5,670 bases of DNA from an uncultured Oscillospiraceae bacterium (GCA_944385195.1 CALWWH010000103.1:1-5670), one strand, 5' to 3'. Positions 1 to 5,109 are shown, counted from the stretch's first letter. A program made the numbers and translations. Notes: a model not told the origin generated them from the letters alone.

Positions 1-9
1 CCCCTGCAC

Positions 10-38
10 TTGCATCCCATTCACTGACGTGCTATGAT
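10..38 (+). promoter_or_regulatory. Putative extended -10 promoter of the alpha/beta hydrolase gene
   Basis: A TATGAT -10 hexamer (33-38, 5 of 6 to consensus) is preceded by TGC (30-32), giving an extended TGn -10. A weak -35, TTGCAT (10-15, 3 of 6), sits at a 17-bp spacing. Transcription would start near 45, leaving a leader of about 28 nt that carries the ribosome-binding site at 59-64. This is a reading by eye. The extended -10 is convincing and the -35 is not. Confidence 0.5.
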
Positions 39-58
39 AGGATTCTCATACCACCACG

Positions 59-64
59 AGGAGG
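59..64 (+). promoter_or_regulatory. Ribosome-binding site that fixes the hydrolase start at GTG 73
   Basis: AGGAGG at 59-64 lies 8 nt before GTG 73. No comparable site lies upstream of the in-frame ATG at 34, and that ATG falls inside the predicted -10 hexamer, so it would not be transcribed. The in-frame GTG at 64 overlaps the site itself and is too close to be used. Confidence 0.8.
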
Positions 65-72
65 TGAGCGCC

Positions 73-1041
73 GTGACCGAGCAGCATCTGTGGCTCAACG
101 CCGCCGGCGGCGGGCGCATTTTCTGCCGCGTGTGGCTCCCAGATACGGCGGCCGGGGCCGTCCTCCAGATTGCCCACGGGCTCAGTGAACACAGCGGCCG
201 CTATGCCCATCTGGCGGCGTACCTGGCCGCACACCGCTTCGCCGTTGTCGCCGCAGATCACAGCGGCCACGGTCACAGCGACGGGGTTCCCGGCTGTTTT
301 ACCGGCGGCTGGTGGTCTGCGGTGGAGGACCTGCGCCGGGTGGCGCGGCGCTGCCGGCTGCAATGGCCCGATGCGCCGCTGTTCCTGTTGGGGCACTCAA
401 TGGGCTCATTCCTGGTCCGCACCCTGCTCATTGATCACCCGGAGCTGCCCCTCACAGGTGTGCTGCTCAGCGGCTCGGCGCAGTATCCTAGGGGCGGCAC
501 GGCGATTTTGGGCGCCTCCGCCGCGGTAGAGGCTGCCCTGCGCGGCGATGGCGCCGACAGTCCCGCCGTCCACCGGATGCAGCAGCTGCTGAACCTGCCC
601 TTCCGGGACGGCAGCCCTTACGCTTGGGTCAGCGGCGGCCCCAGCGAGGCCTCGGAATTGAGCACCGACCCCCTCTGCAATGTCCTAACTACCCTGGGGC
701 TGCAGCGGGATATGCTCAAGGGCATCGTCTATAACCAAAAGCCCGAACACCTGGCGCGGATGCGAAAGGACTTGCCGGTGCTGTTCTTCTCCGGCGACCA
801 GGATCCGGTGGGCCTCATGGGTCACGGCGTCCTCGCCGCCTGCGCCAGCTTCCAGCGCGCCGGGCTGACCGACGTCCATGTCCGCCTCTACCCCGGCGCG
901 CGCCACGAGACCTTGCACGAATCCTGCCGCGACCAGGTCTTCCGGGACCTTTTGGCCTGGATAGAGGCCAAATCCAGCGGGCCGCAGAGCGGCCGCCATC
1001 CCCTCACATCAGGGGACTCGCAGCTCGAGGCAGGTCAATGA
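73..1041 (+). CDS. Alpha/beta hydrolase, monoacylglycerol lipase / lysophospholipase type
   Basis: A serine hydrolase of the Hydrolase_4 (COG2267, PldB-like) family, 322 residues from GTG 73. Numbered from that start, the oxyanion-region HG motif is at 35-36, followed by the family-typical SEHSGRY stretch. The nucleophile elbow GHSMG places the catalytic Ser at 109 (codon 397-399). The acid is Asp244 in SGDQDPVG and the base is His278 in PGARHE. The region of about residues 131-195 is the expected place of the lid subdomain. No signal peptide or membrane segment is visible, so it is probably cytoplasmic. The family cleaves monoacylglycerols, lysophospholipids or related carboxylic esters; the exact substrate cannot be read from sequence. 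Length is slightly above the usual 270-310 residues because of a low-complexity C-terminal tail of about 25 residues. The gene appears monocistronic, with its own promoter and an AT-rich gap after it. A longer form from ATG 34 (335 residues) is possible but unlikely. Confidence 0.9.
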   Translation: MTEQHLWLNAAGGGRIFCRVWLPDTAAGAVLQIAHGLSEHSGRYAHLAAYLAAHRFAVVAADHSGHGHSDGVPGCFTGGWWSAVEDLRRVARRCRLQWPDAPLFLLGHSMGSFLVRTLLIDHPELPLTGVLLSGSAQYPRGGTAILGASAAVEAALRGDGADSPAVHRMQQLLNLPFRDGSPYAWVSGGPSEASELSTDPLCNVLTTLGLQRDMLKGIVYNQKPEHLARMRKDLPVLFFSGDQDPVGLMGHGVLAACASFQRAGLTDVHVRLYPGARHETLHESCRDQVFRDLLAWIEAKSSGPQSGRHPLTSGDSQLEAGQ

Positions 1042-1095
1042 CGATGGAGAAAAATCCGAACATTTGGCTATCATTGTCTATGCAATTTCCTGTAT

Positions 1096-1123
1096 TTGGA
1101 ATCTCCTTAGAGAGCGCTATATT
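1096..1123 (+). promoter_or_regulatory. Candidate promoter for the 95-residue orphan gene
   Basis: TTGGAA (1096-1101, 4 of 6 to the -35 consensus) and TATATT (1118-1123, 5 of 6 to the -10 consensus) are separated by 16 bp in an AT-rich stretch. It would give a leader of about 140 nt. A better -35-like hexamer, TTGACC at 1144-1149, has no matching -10 at the right distance. This is weak evidence in AT-rich DNA, where such matches arise by chance. Confidence 0.3.
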
Positions 1124-1225
1124 CTTATTTTTTAGCATTTGTATTGACCACTTTCATCTTTTACAAAGGTCTTTTTGAATGTATTTGTTATTTCCTCTGC
1201 AACAATGCGGCCAATGGCCCTAAGG

Positions 1226-1249
1226 GTGAGGGGGGTGTTCCCCTGTCAC
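1226..1249 (+). other. Short leader hairpin upstream of the orphan gene
   Basis: GTGA (1226-1229) plus GGGG can pair with CCCC plus TCAC (1246-1249), with TG bulged and a small loop between the arms. It ends 10 nt before the ribosome-binding site GGAGGAGG (1260-1267). A second tiny hairpin, GGCC-AAT-GGCC, lies at 1209-1219. The remainder of the 1042-1272 gap is AT-rich and holds nothing else I can name. A role in translation control is speculative. Confidence 0.3.
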
Positions 1250-1272
1250 ATCACATTTTGGAGGAGGATACC

Positions 1273-1560
1273 ATGCTAAACCAATCCCTGACCCGGGCCG
1301 ACGCCATCCGTGCCTTGGCAAAGCTCATCCGCAGCAGGAGCAACGACTGCGCCCGGCTGGCACTGGAGGAGAATCCGCCCACGGAGAGGCTGGACCTGTC
1401 TTTGCTGCAAGAAGTCCGCAGAGGCTCCAATGGGGCCATTGAGGTCCGCCTGGTGGACAAACTCAAGGCCATCGAGTTAATGGCCCACCTGATCGAAGAG
1501 GACAGCTCCGGCGCCGAGGACTTCTTTGCGGCGCTCAACGAGAGTGCTGAAAAAAGATGA
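1273..1560 (+). CDS. Small orphan protein resembling the C-terminus of a phage terminase small subunit
   Basis: A 95-residue protein starting at ATG 1273, with GGAGGAGG 5 nt upstream. An in-frame TTG at 1144 would add 43 hydrophobic, AT-biased residues but has no ribosome-binding site, so I reject it. The protein is charged and looks mostly helical. There is no signal peptide or membrane segment. Residues about 43-73 contain a stretch ending IEVRLVDKLKAIELMAHL. This recalls the motif with conserved DKLKALELLG at the end of Terminase_2/XtmA-type small subunits, which bind DNA and help package phage genomes. The usual N-terminal helix-turn-helix is not recognisable, and no large terminase, portal or other phage gene lies nearby. 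It may be a phage remnant, a domesticated fragment or an unrelated helical protein. The similarity is from memory and modest. The existence of the gene is much surer than its name. Confidence 0.6.
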   Translation: MLNQSLTRADAIRALAKLIRSRSNDCARLALEENPPTERLDLSLLQEVRRGSNGAIEVRLVDKLKAIELMAHLIEEDSSGAEDFFAALNESAEKR

Positions 1561-1570
1561 AGTAACTGCG

Positions 1571-1615
1571 GCATAGCATAAGCCCGGTGGGAAAGCCACC
1601 GGGCTTATGCTATGC
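1571..1615. terminator. Bidirectional hairpin between convergent genes
   Basis: A perfect inverted repeat with 20-bp arms (1571-1590 and 1596-1615) and a 5-nt loop, GAAAG. It lies 10 nt after the stop of the orphan gene and 5 nt beyond the stop of the minus-strand aldo/keto reductase, the position expected for a shared terminator. It lacks an adjacent T-run on both strands. The nearest run is six T on the minus strand (1550-1555), about 15 nt past the stem. It may therefore act with a factor, or protect mRNA 3' ends, rather than as a classic intrinsic terminator. Confidence 0.75.
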
Positions 1616-1620
1616 GGCCA

Positions 1621-2574
1621 TTAGGTCAGCCGGGCAATCCACTCTGCCGGAAGCTGTACCTCTGCGCAGTCCATCAGGCCCTCAATCTGTTCGACGCTTT
1701 TCGCCCCAACCAGAGCGACACCCGGGATGGGGTTACACATCACATAGCCCAGAATCAGCTGCAGCGGGCTATAGCCGGTTTCCGCTGCGACGGTGCGGAG
1801 GGTCTCGATACGCCGCTCTGTGACCGGATTCCAGAACTGGGCCATGGTGCCCTTAGACACGGTGTCGAGCTTCCCAGCCAGGGCGCGGGTCAGAATGCCG
1901 CTGCCCAGGGTGCTCCATGCCAGGACCGGCATCCCCGCCGCGCGGTACCATTTCTCCGCCTCCGGGGTCATCGCCACCAGGCCCTGGGAGCGCAGATAGT
2001 CCGGGTTTGCCTGGGCAAGGCTCCAGTTGATCTGGGAGCTGGTGAAGCCCTGGCCTCCAATGGACTTGGCATATTTGTTTGCCTCTTCGATGCGTGCGCA
2101 GCTCCAGTTGGAGGCGCCATAGCTGCGGATGTGGCCTGCCTGGACCTCCGCCTCCAGGGCGTCGATGATCTCCTCGACAGGGACGGCCTCATTGTCCCGG
2201 TGGAGATACCAGTGGTCGATAACCTCCGCCTGCAGCCGCAGGAGGCTCTCTTCGATGTCGGCATGGGCACAGGCTGCACTGACCCGGGGCTCCGGATTGC
2301 CCAGCAGCGGATGGCAGCCCTTGGTGATGATCTTCACCTTGTCCCGCAGGCCGCGGTCCTTGACCCACTTGCCCACAGTGACCTCGCTCAGGGAGATTCC
2401 CTGGGGGTTCCAGCTGCCGTAGACCTTGGCGGTGTCAATGGTATCGCCGCCCCGGGCAAAATAGGCGTCCATAATGGCAAAGGACGCCGCCTCATCCACC
2501 GTGGTACCGAAACCCACCGTGCCGAGGCCGAGCTTGCTGATGCTCAGATCGTCGGTAATACGTTGAAACTGCAT
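1621..2574 (-). CDS. Aldo/keto reductase
   Basis: An NAD(P)H-dependent oxidoreductase of the aldo/keto reductase superfamily, 317 residues and full length for a TIM-barrel member. The catalytic tetrad is complete: Asp47 (in GGDTIDTAKVYG), Tyr52, Lys85 (in IITKG) and His125 (in HWYLHRD). Cofactor-contact regions are present: GASNW (153-157), Gln181 in SSQINWS, AWSTLGSGIL (219-228) and the C-terminal IPGVALVGAKSVEQI stretch (283-297). The enzyme reduces an aldehyde or ketone, or oxidises the matching alcohol. The substrate is unknown, and the fold resembles IolS/YghZ-like bacterial members more than classical aldose reductases. It is cytoplasmic, with no signal peptide. The start ATG has AAGGAGG 5 nt upstream. 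Two bases of that site are the last two of the TAA stop of the preceding gene, so translation of the two is likely coupled. It is the second gene of a minus-strand operon. Confidence 0.93.
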   Translation of the reverse strand: MQFQRITDDLSISKLGLGTVGFGTTVDEAASFAIMDAYFARGGDTIDTAKVYGSWNPQGISLSEVTVGKWVKDRGLRDKVKIITKGCHPLLGNPEPRVSAACAHADIEESLLRLQAEVIDHWYLHRDNEAVPVEEIIDALEAEVQAGHIRSYGASNWSCARIEEANKYAKSIGGQGFTSSQINWSLAQANPDYLRSQGLVAMTPEAEKWYRAAGMPVLAWSTLGSGILTRALAGKLDTVSKGTMAQFWNPVTERRIETLRTVAAETGYSPLQLILGYVMCNPIPGVALVGAKSVEQIEGLMDCAEVQLPAEWIARLT

Positions 2575-2584
2575 CGCTTCCTCC

Positions 2585-3040
2585 TTAATTTACGACCGCC
2601 CCTACCCCCAGGGACAGCAAATACATGACCGCGGCCGCTGTGGCAACGCCAGCGAAGATCACCGGGAAGGCAGCCTTCAGTCTCAAATTCATCACCGCAG
2701 CGACCAGTGCGCCGGTCCAGGCGCCGGTACCAGGCAGGGGGATGGCCACGAGGACATACAGGCCCAAAAGCTCATACTTGCGCACGAGATCGGCTTTTTT
2801 CGCCGCACGACCCTCCAATTTGGAGACCAGGTGCTCCAGCTTCGCAGATTTTCGGCGCATCCAGTGGAAGACCTTCCGAATTCCTAATATAATGAATGGC
2901 ACCGGCACCATATTCGCCAGGATGCTAACGATGAGCACGGGGATATGCGCCAGGCCCAAGCTCAATCCGATGGGTACCGCGCCGCGCAGCTCCACCACCG
3001 GCAGCATCGCAAACAGCGCTACGGTCAACCAATCCCTCAC
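2585..3040 (-). CDS. Small membrane protein, COG2426 / Sm_multidrug_ex family
   Basis: A 151-residue integral membrane protein from GTG 3040. An upstream in-frame ATG at 3079 would give 164 residues, but it lies upstream of the predicted -10 box and so would not be in the mRNA. GGAGGGG (3046-3052) sits 5 nt before the GTG. From that start the N-terminal hydrophobic part carries LPVVELRG with Glu17 and Arg19. A second hydrophobic segment spans 33-54, a basic Lys/Arg-rich cytoplasmic linker 55-88, the signature PLPGTGAWTG lies at 101-110, and a last hydrophobic segment covers 125-150. The family is named for small multidrug export, but this role is poorly supported. It is related to the DedA/VTT-type membrane proteins linked to lipid transport, sharing the acidic-basic re-entrant motif and the glycine-rich motif. 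First gene of the operon with the aldo/keto reductase, 10 bp upstream of it. Substrate unknown. Confidence 0.88.
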   Translation of the reverse strand: MRDWLTVALFAMLPVVELRGAVPIGLSLGLAHIPVLIVSILANMVPVPFIILGIRKVFHWMRRKSAKLEHLVSKLEGRAAKKADLVRKYELLGLYVLVAIPLPGTGAWTGALVAAVMNLRLKAAFPVIFAGVATAAAVMYLLSLGVGAVVN

Positions 3041-3045
3041 AGGCA

Positions 3046-3052
3046 CCCCTCC
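3046..3052 (-). promoter_or_regulatory. Ribosome-binding site that fixes the membrane protein start at GTG 3040
   Basis: On the minus strand GGAGGGG lies 5 nt before GTG 3040. Together with the promoter at 3070-3098, it excludes the ATG at 3079-3077 as the start. Confidence 0.75.
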
Positions 3053-3069
3053 ATATTGTTTCTTAGACC

Positions 3070-3098
3070 ATGATACCACGCCCGCGCAGCGCCGTCAA
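3070..3098 (-). promoter_or_regulatory. Promoter of the membrane protein / aldo/keto reductase operon
   Basis: On the minus strand the -35 is TTGACG (3098-3093, 5 of 6), the spacer is exactly 17 bp, and the -10 is TATCAT (3075-3070, 5 of 6) preceded by TGG, an extended -10. Transcription would begin near 3063, giving a leader of about 23 nt. It is one of the two best housekeeping-type promoters in the window. It faces away from the plus-strand promoter at 3128-3156, with about 29 bp between the two -35 hexamers. Confidence 0.75.
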
Positions 3099-3127
3099 TG
3101 GTAGGCTGGATTTCTTAACATCTATAC

Positions 3128-3156
3128 TTTACTTTACCGTCGAAACGTGGTATGAT
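3128..3156 (+). promoter_or_regulatory. Promoter of the structured RNA and probably of the SLH-protein gene
   Basis: The -35 is TTTACT (3128-3133, 4 of 6), the spacer is 17 bp, and the -10 is TATGAT (3151-3156, 5 of 6) with an upstream TGG, an extended -10. Transcription should start at about 3163-3165, a few bases before the first strand of the closing helix of the RNA at 3163-3383. I see no convincing second promoter between that RNA and the SLH-protein start codon. Confidence 0.7.
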
Positions 3157-3162
3157 GTAGCC

Positions 3163-3383
3163 AAGTCAAAAACGTCGCCCGCCCCGCTGCTCCTGGCAGC
3201 ACACGGAAAGGGGCAAGAACCCACGAGCAGGTGACTGGGAAGCTCTCCATTCGCAGATGAGAGGGATAGGTCAGATACGTGGGGGCGGGAAAAGTGCTTT
3301 TGCCAGTGCCGTGAACCATCAGCCGCCGGCAACGGGGGTTGTTTTTGCTGGACGTCGCGTGTAAAAGCACGTCGGCGTTTTTT
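3163..3383 (+). ncRNA. Structured RNA of about 220 nt: candidate riboregulator or stand-alone ncRNA
   Basis: The helices were found by eye. P0: AAAAACGTCG (3168-3177) pairs with CGGCGTTTTT (3373-3382), 10 bp with one G-U, closing the whole element. P1: 3178-3185 with 3282-3289 (CCCGCCCC / GGGGCGGG), stacked directly on P0; if the last two pairs open, P3 forms. P2: 5-bp hairpin, 3186-3200. P3: CCCACG (3220-3225) with CGTGGG (3278-3283), enclosing a hairpin at 3243-3263 (CTCTC / GAGAG, or CTCT plus CAT / ATG plus AGAG). P4: GTGCTTTT (3294-3301) with AAAAGCAC (3363-3370), holding smaller stems such as CAAC-GGGG-GTTG (3330-3341). Linkers at the P0/P1/P4 junction are AAAA and GT. A promoter abuts the 5' end and six T end the element, so it may terminate as a small RNA or attenuate the SLH-protein gene, whose ribosome-binding site begins 16 nt later. 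I cannot assign a class. The raiA-motif RNA of Firmicutes fits in size and host. GACTGGGAAGC and GGTCAGATAC faintly recall cobalamin riboswitch pieces. Confidence 0.65.
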
Positions 3384-3414
3384 CGTACTTATTTAATTTA
3401 AGGAGGAACTCAAA

Positions 3415-4959
3415 ATGAAAAAACTGCTTTCCCTGTTCTTAGCTCTGGCCCTGTGTCTGAGCTGCGGCACCATTGCCTTGGCCGAGGAAACCGATCTTAC
3501 GACGGCCACCGAGGGGGCCACCCAGGAAGCCACTGAGGGGGCCACCGAGGAGACTACCGAGGAGACCACCGAGGAAGCTACTGAGGGGACCACCGAGGAA
3601 GCTACCGAGGAGACCACCGAGGAGACTACTGAGGAGACCACCGAGGAGACTACTGAGGAGACCACCGAGGAGACTACTGAGGAGACCACCGAGGAGACCA
3701 CCGAGGAGACTACTGAGGAGACCACCGAGGAGACTACTGAGGAGACTACCGAGCCCGCCGCCGAAGAGGCTGCGGACCCCATCTACGTTGATGTGACCAT
3801 CTCCGTCAAGGGTGAGCTGGTGCTTGCCCATGAGGAAGTCACCGTTTATGACCTCAACAGCGACGGCGCTTTCAACCTGGATGAGGCCATGTACTGTGCT
3901 CACGAGCAATATTACGAGGGTGGTGCTGCGGCCGGCTTCGAATCCGCGGTCTCTGAGTATGGCATCTCCATGTACAAGCTCTGGGGTGACGACAGCGGTA
4001 TGTTTGGCTACACCGTCGACAACTCCGCCTCCACCATGAGCCTGGCTGACCCCATCGAGGACGGCAGCCACGTCGCCGCTTATGTCTATGCCGACGCCAA
4101 CTGGAGCGACAAGTACAGCTTCTTCAGCGTCTCTGACGTGAAGCTGCTCAAGGGCAGCGGCCTGGACGTTACGCTGTCTGCCAACGGCTTTGACGCAGAG
4201 TGGAACGCCGTGGTCGAGCCTGTGGCCAACGCCACCATCACCATCAATGGCAGCGCCACTGAGATCGTCACCGACGCCGAGGGCGTGGCCCACCTGCCCG
4301 CTTTCGAGCAGCCCGGCACCTACATCCTCTCCGCCACCTGCGAGGAGACCATCATCGTTCCTCCCACCGCTGTTGTCTATGTCGGCAGCTTCCCTGACAG
4401 CTACAACCACTGGGCCTCTGACGAGATCGAGACCGTCGTCAAGGCCGGCATTATGAGCGGCGTTGAGACCGACGAATTTGGCGTTGAGACCCAAATGACC
4501 CGCGATATGCTCGTCACTGTCCTCTACCGCATGGCCGGCGGCCCCGTTGTTGAGGGCGAGATCAGCTTCACCGATGTGAAGGAAGACGCTTACTACGCCG
4601 ACGCAGTGGTCTGGGCCGTCCAGACTGACATCACCACTGGCTATGAGGACAACACGTTCCGTCCCGGCACCATCATCACCCGTGAGCAGCTGGCCACCTT
4701 CCTCTATCGCTTTGCTCAGACCCAGAGCATTGACACCACAGCTGGCGAGAACACCAATATTCTCAGCTACACCGACGCTCTCGACATTCCCGAGTACGCC
4801 ATGGAGCCCATGCAGTGGGCCGTCGGCGCACAGCTGCTCCAGGGCAGTGATGGCTACCTGAACCCCAATGAGGGTGCCACCCGCGCCGAAGTCGCCGCAG
4901 TCCTGGCTCGTTTTCTCCCCAGCGTGCCGATTCCTATCGGCAGCTCCATGGCGGAGTAA
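3415..4959 (+). CDS. Secreted SLH-domain surface protein with a Thr-Glu repeat stalk
   Basis: A 514-residue cell-surface protein. The start ATG has AAGGAGGA (3400-3407) 7 nt upstream. Residues 1-23 form a signal peptide (KK, a hydrophobic core, then ALA before Glu24). Cys17 does not sit in a proper lipobox. Residues 32-113 are a run of TExx tetrapeptides, mostly TEET: an extended, acidic, possibly O-glycosylated stalk. Residues 122-250 form a predicted beta-rich domain that opens with an EF-hand-like loop (146-157, DLNSDGAFNLDE). It continues into a GYTVDN...DPIEDGSHVAAYVY stretch that loosely recalls DUF4430-type domains. Residues about 265-322 look like an Ig-like or regulatory-like beta sandwich (TDAEGVAHLPAFEQPGTY). 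Three SLH repeats follow, starting near 326 (FPDSYNHWA), 385 (FTDVKEDAYYADAV) and 452 (YTDALDIPEYA). They anchor such proteins non-covalently to pyruvylated wall polymer. The ligand of the middle domain is unknown. Expression is probably subject to the RNA element just upstream. Confidence 0.93.
   Translation: MKKLLSLFLALALCLSCGTIALAEETDLTTATEGATQEATEGATEETTEETTEEATEGTTEEATEETTEETTEETTEETTEETTEETTEETTEETTEETTEETTEETTEETTEPAAEEAADPIYVDVTISVKGELVLAHEEVTVYDLNSDGAFNLDEAMYCAHEQYYEGGAAAGFESAVSEYGISMYKLWGDDSGMFGYTVDNSASTMSLADPIEDGSHVAAYVYADANWSDKYSFFSVSDVKLLKGSGLDVTLSANGFDAEWNAVVEPVANATITINGSATEIVTDAEGVAHLPAFEQPGTYILSATCEETIIVPPTAVVYVGSFPDSYNHWASDEIETVVKAGIMSGVETDEFGVETQMTRDMLVTVLYRMAGGPVVEGEISFTDVKEDAYYADAVVWAVQTDITTGYEDNTFRPGTIITREQLATFLYRFAQTQSIDTTAGENTNILSYTDALDIPEYAMEPMQWAVGAQLLQGSDGYLNPNEGATRAEVAAVLARFLPSVPIPIGSSMAE
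3508..3753 (+). repeat. In-frame tandem repeat coding for the TExx tetrapeptide stalk
   Basis: Twenty 12-bp units, each coding TExx, plus a final TE. The first eight are degenerate (TEGA, TQEA, TEEA, TEGT), then twelve TEET units. From about 3613 the DNA has a 24-bp period, because the Thr codons alternate between ACC ACC and ACT ACT while Glu stays GAG GAG. The alternation breaks once near 3689-3700, where two ACC-type units stand together. Such uniform DNA repeats can change length by slippage or unequal recombination in multiples of 12 or 24 bp without shifting the frame. Confidence 0.95.
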
Positions 4960-5004
4960 GACCATAAGCCATTCTTAACGAATTAATTTAACCTTTTCTG
5001 CTGC

Positions 5005-5109
5005 ATCATCCCCCTTTTCCCGTCGCACCGCCCCACAGAGCATGCTTCGGGGAGAGGGGGATCATCCCATAGCTTGCTCTGCGAGGCCAGCTGGCGGATG
5101 ATCTCCCTT
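5005..5109 (+). promoter_or_regulatory. Two mutually exclusive hairpins in the leader of the toroid-protein gene
   Basis: Stem A pairs 5008-5021 with 5049-5062 (14 bp including two G-U pairs), extendable by 2 bp at 5005-5006/5064-5065 past a C-C mismatch. Stem B pairs 5054-5067 with 5096-5109 (14 bp including G-U pairs, with a perfect 8-bp core GATCATCC / GGATGATC). Bases 5054-5062 belong to both stems, so only one can form at a time. Inside stem B a small hairpin, CTTGC-TCT-GCGAG, spans 5073-5085. Neither stem is followed by a T-run, so a transcription terminator is not evident. The ribosome-binding site at 5148-5153 lies free downstream. The rest of 4960-5160 holds an AT-rich patch (4971-4992) and no clear promoter. 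Confidence 0.45.

Noticed and set aside
1000..1015. CCCCT / AGGGG hairpin near the end of the hydrolase gene as a terminator
   Set aside because: It has only 5 bp, lies inside the coding region and has no T-run after it.
1144..1272. N-terminal extension of the orphan protein from TTG 1144
   Set aside because: There is no ribosome-binding site upstream, the composition is like non-coding AT-rich DNA, and a strong GGAGGAGG precedes ATG 1273.
1612..2628. A 338-residue plus-strand open frame over the aldo/keto reductase
   Set aside because: The minus-strand frame carries the full catalytic tetrad and cofactor motifs. The plus-strand frame has no motif and would run straight out of the terminator hairpin.
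3129..3370. Two small minus-strand open frames in the structured RNA region
   Set aside because: They overlap the plus-strand promoter and the paired RNA segments, lack a ribosome-binding site and resemble no known protein.
3163..3383. Calling the RNA a cobalamin riboswitch
   Set aside because: Only fragments (GACTGGGAAGC, GGTCAGATAC, GGAAAGGGGCAAGAACCC) resemble the core. The GCCACTG-type hairpin and a proper B12 box followed by its pairing partner are not in the expected order or spacing.
3415..3483. Lipoprotein signal peptide ending at Cys17
   Set aside because: Position -3 is Cys and -2 is Leu, which does not fit the lipobox well, whereas ALA before Glu24 is a standard signal peptidase I site.
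3508..3753. CRISPR-like array
   Set aside because: The 12/24-bp units are contiguous, lie in frame inside a coding region and have no spacers.
3439..4965. A 508-residue open frame on the minus strand across the whole SLH-protein gene
   Set aside because: It is an antisense shadow. The real gene's GC-rich codon choice and its Glu/Thr repeats leave no stop in that frame. The translation is a Gly/Leu/Val-rich string without a recognisable domain, and the plus-strand frame has a signal peptide, SLH repeats and a good ribosome-binding site.
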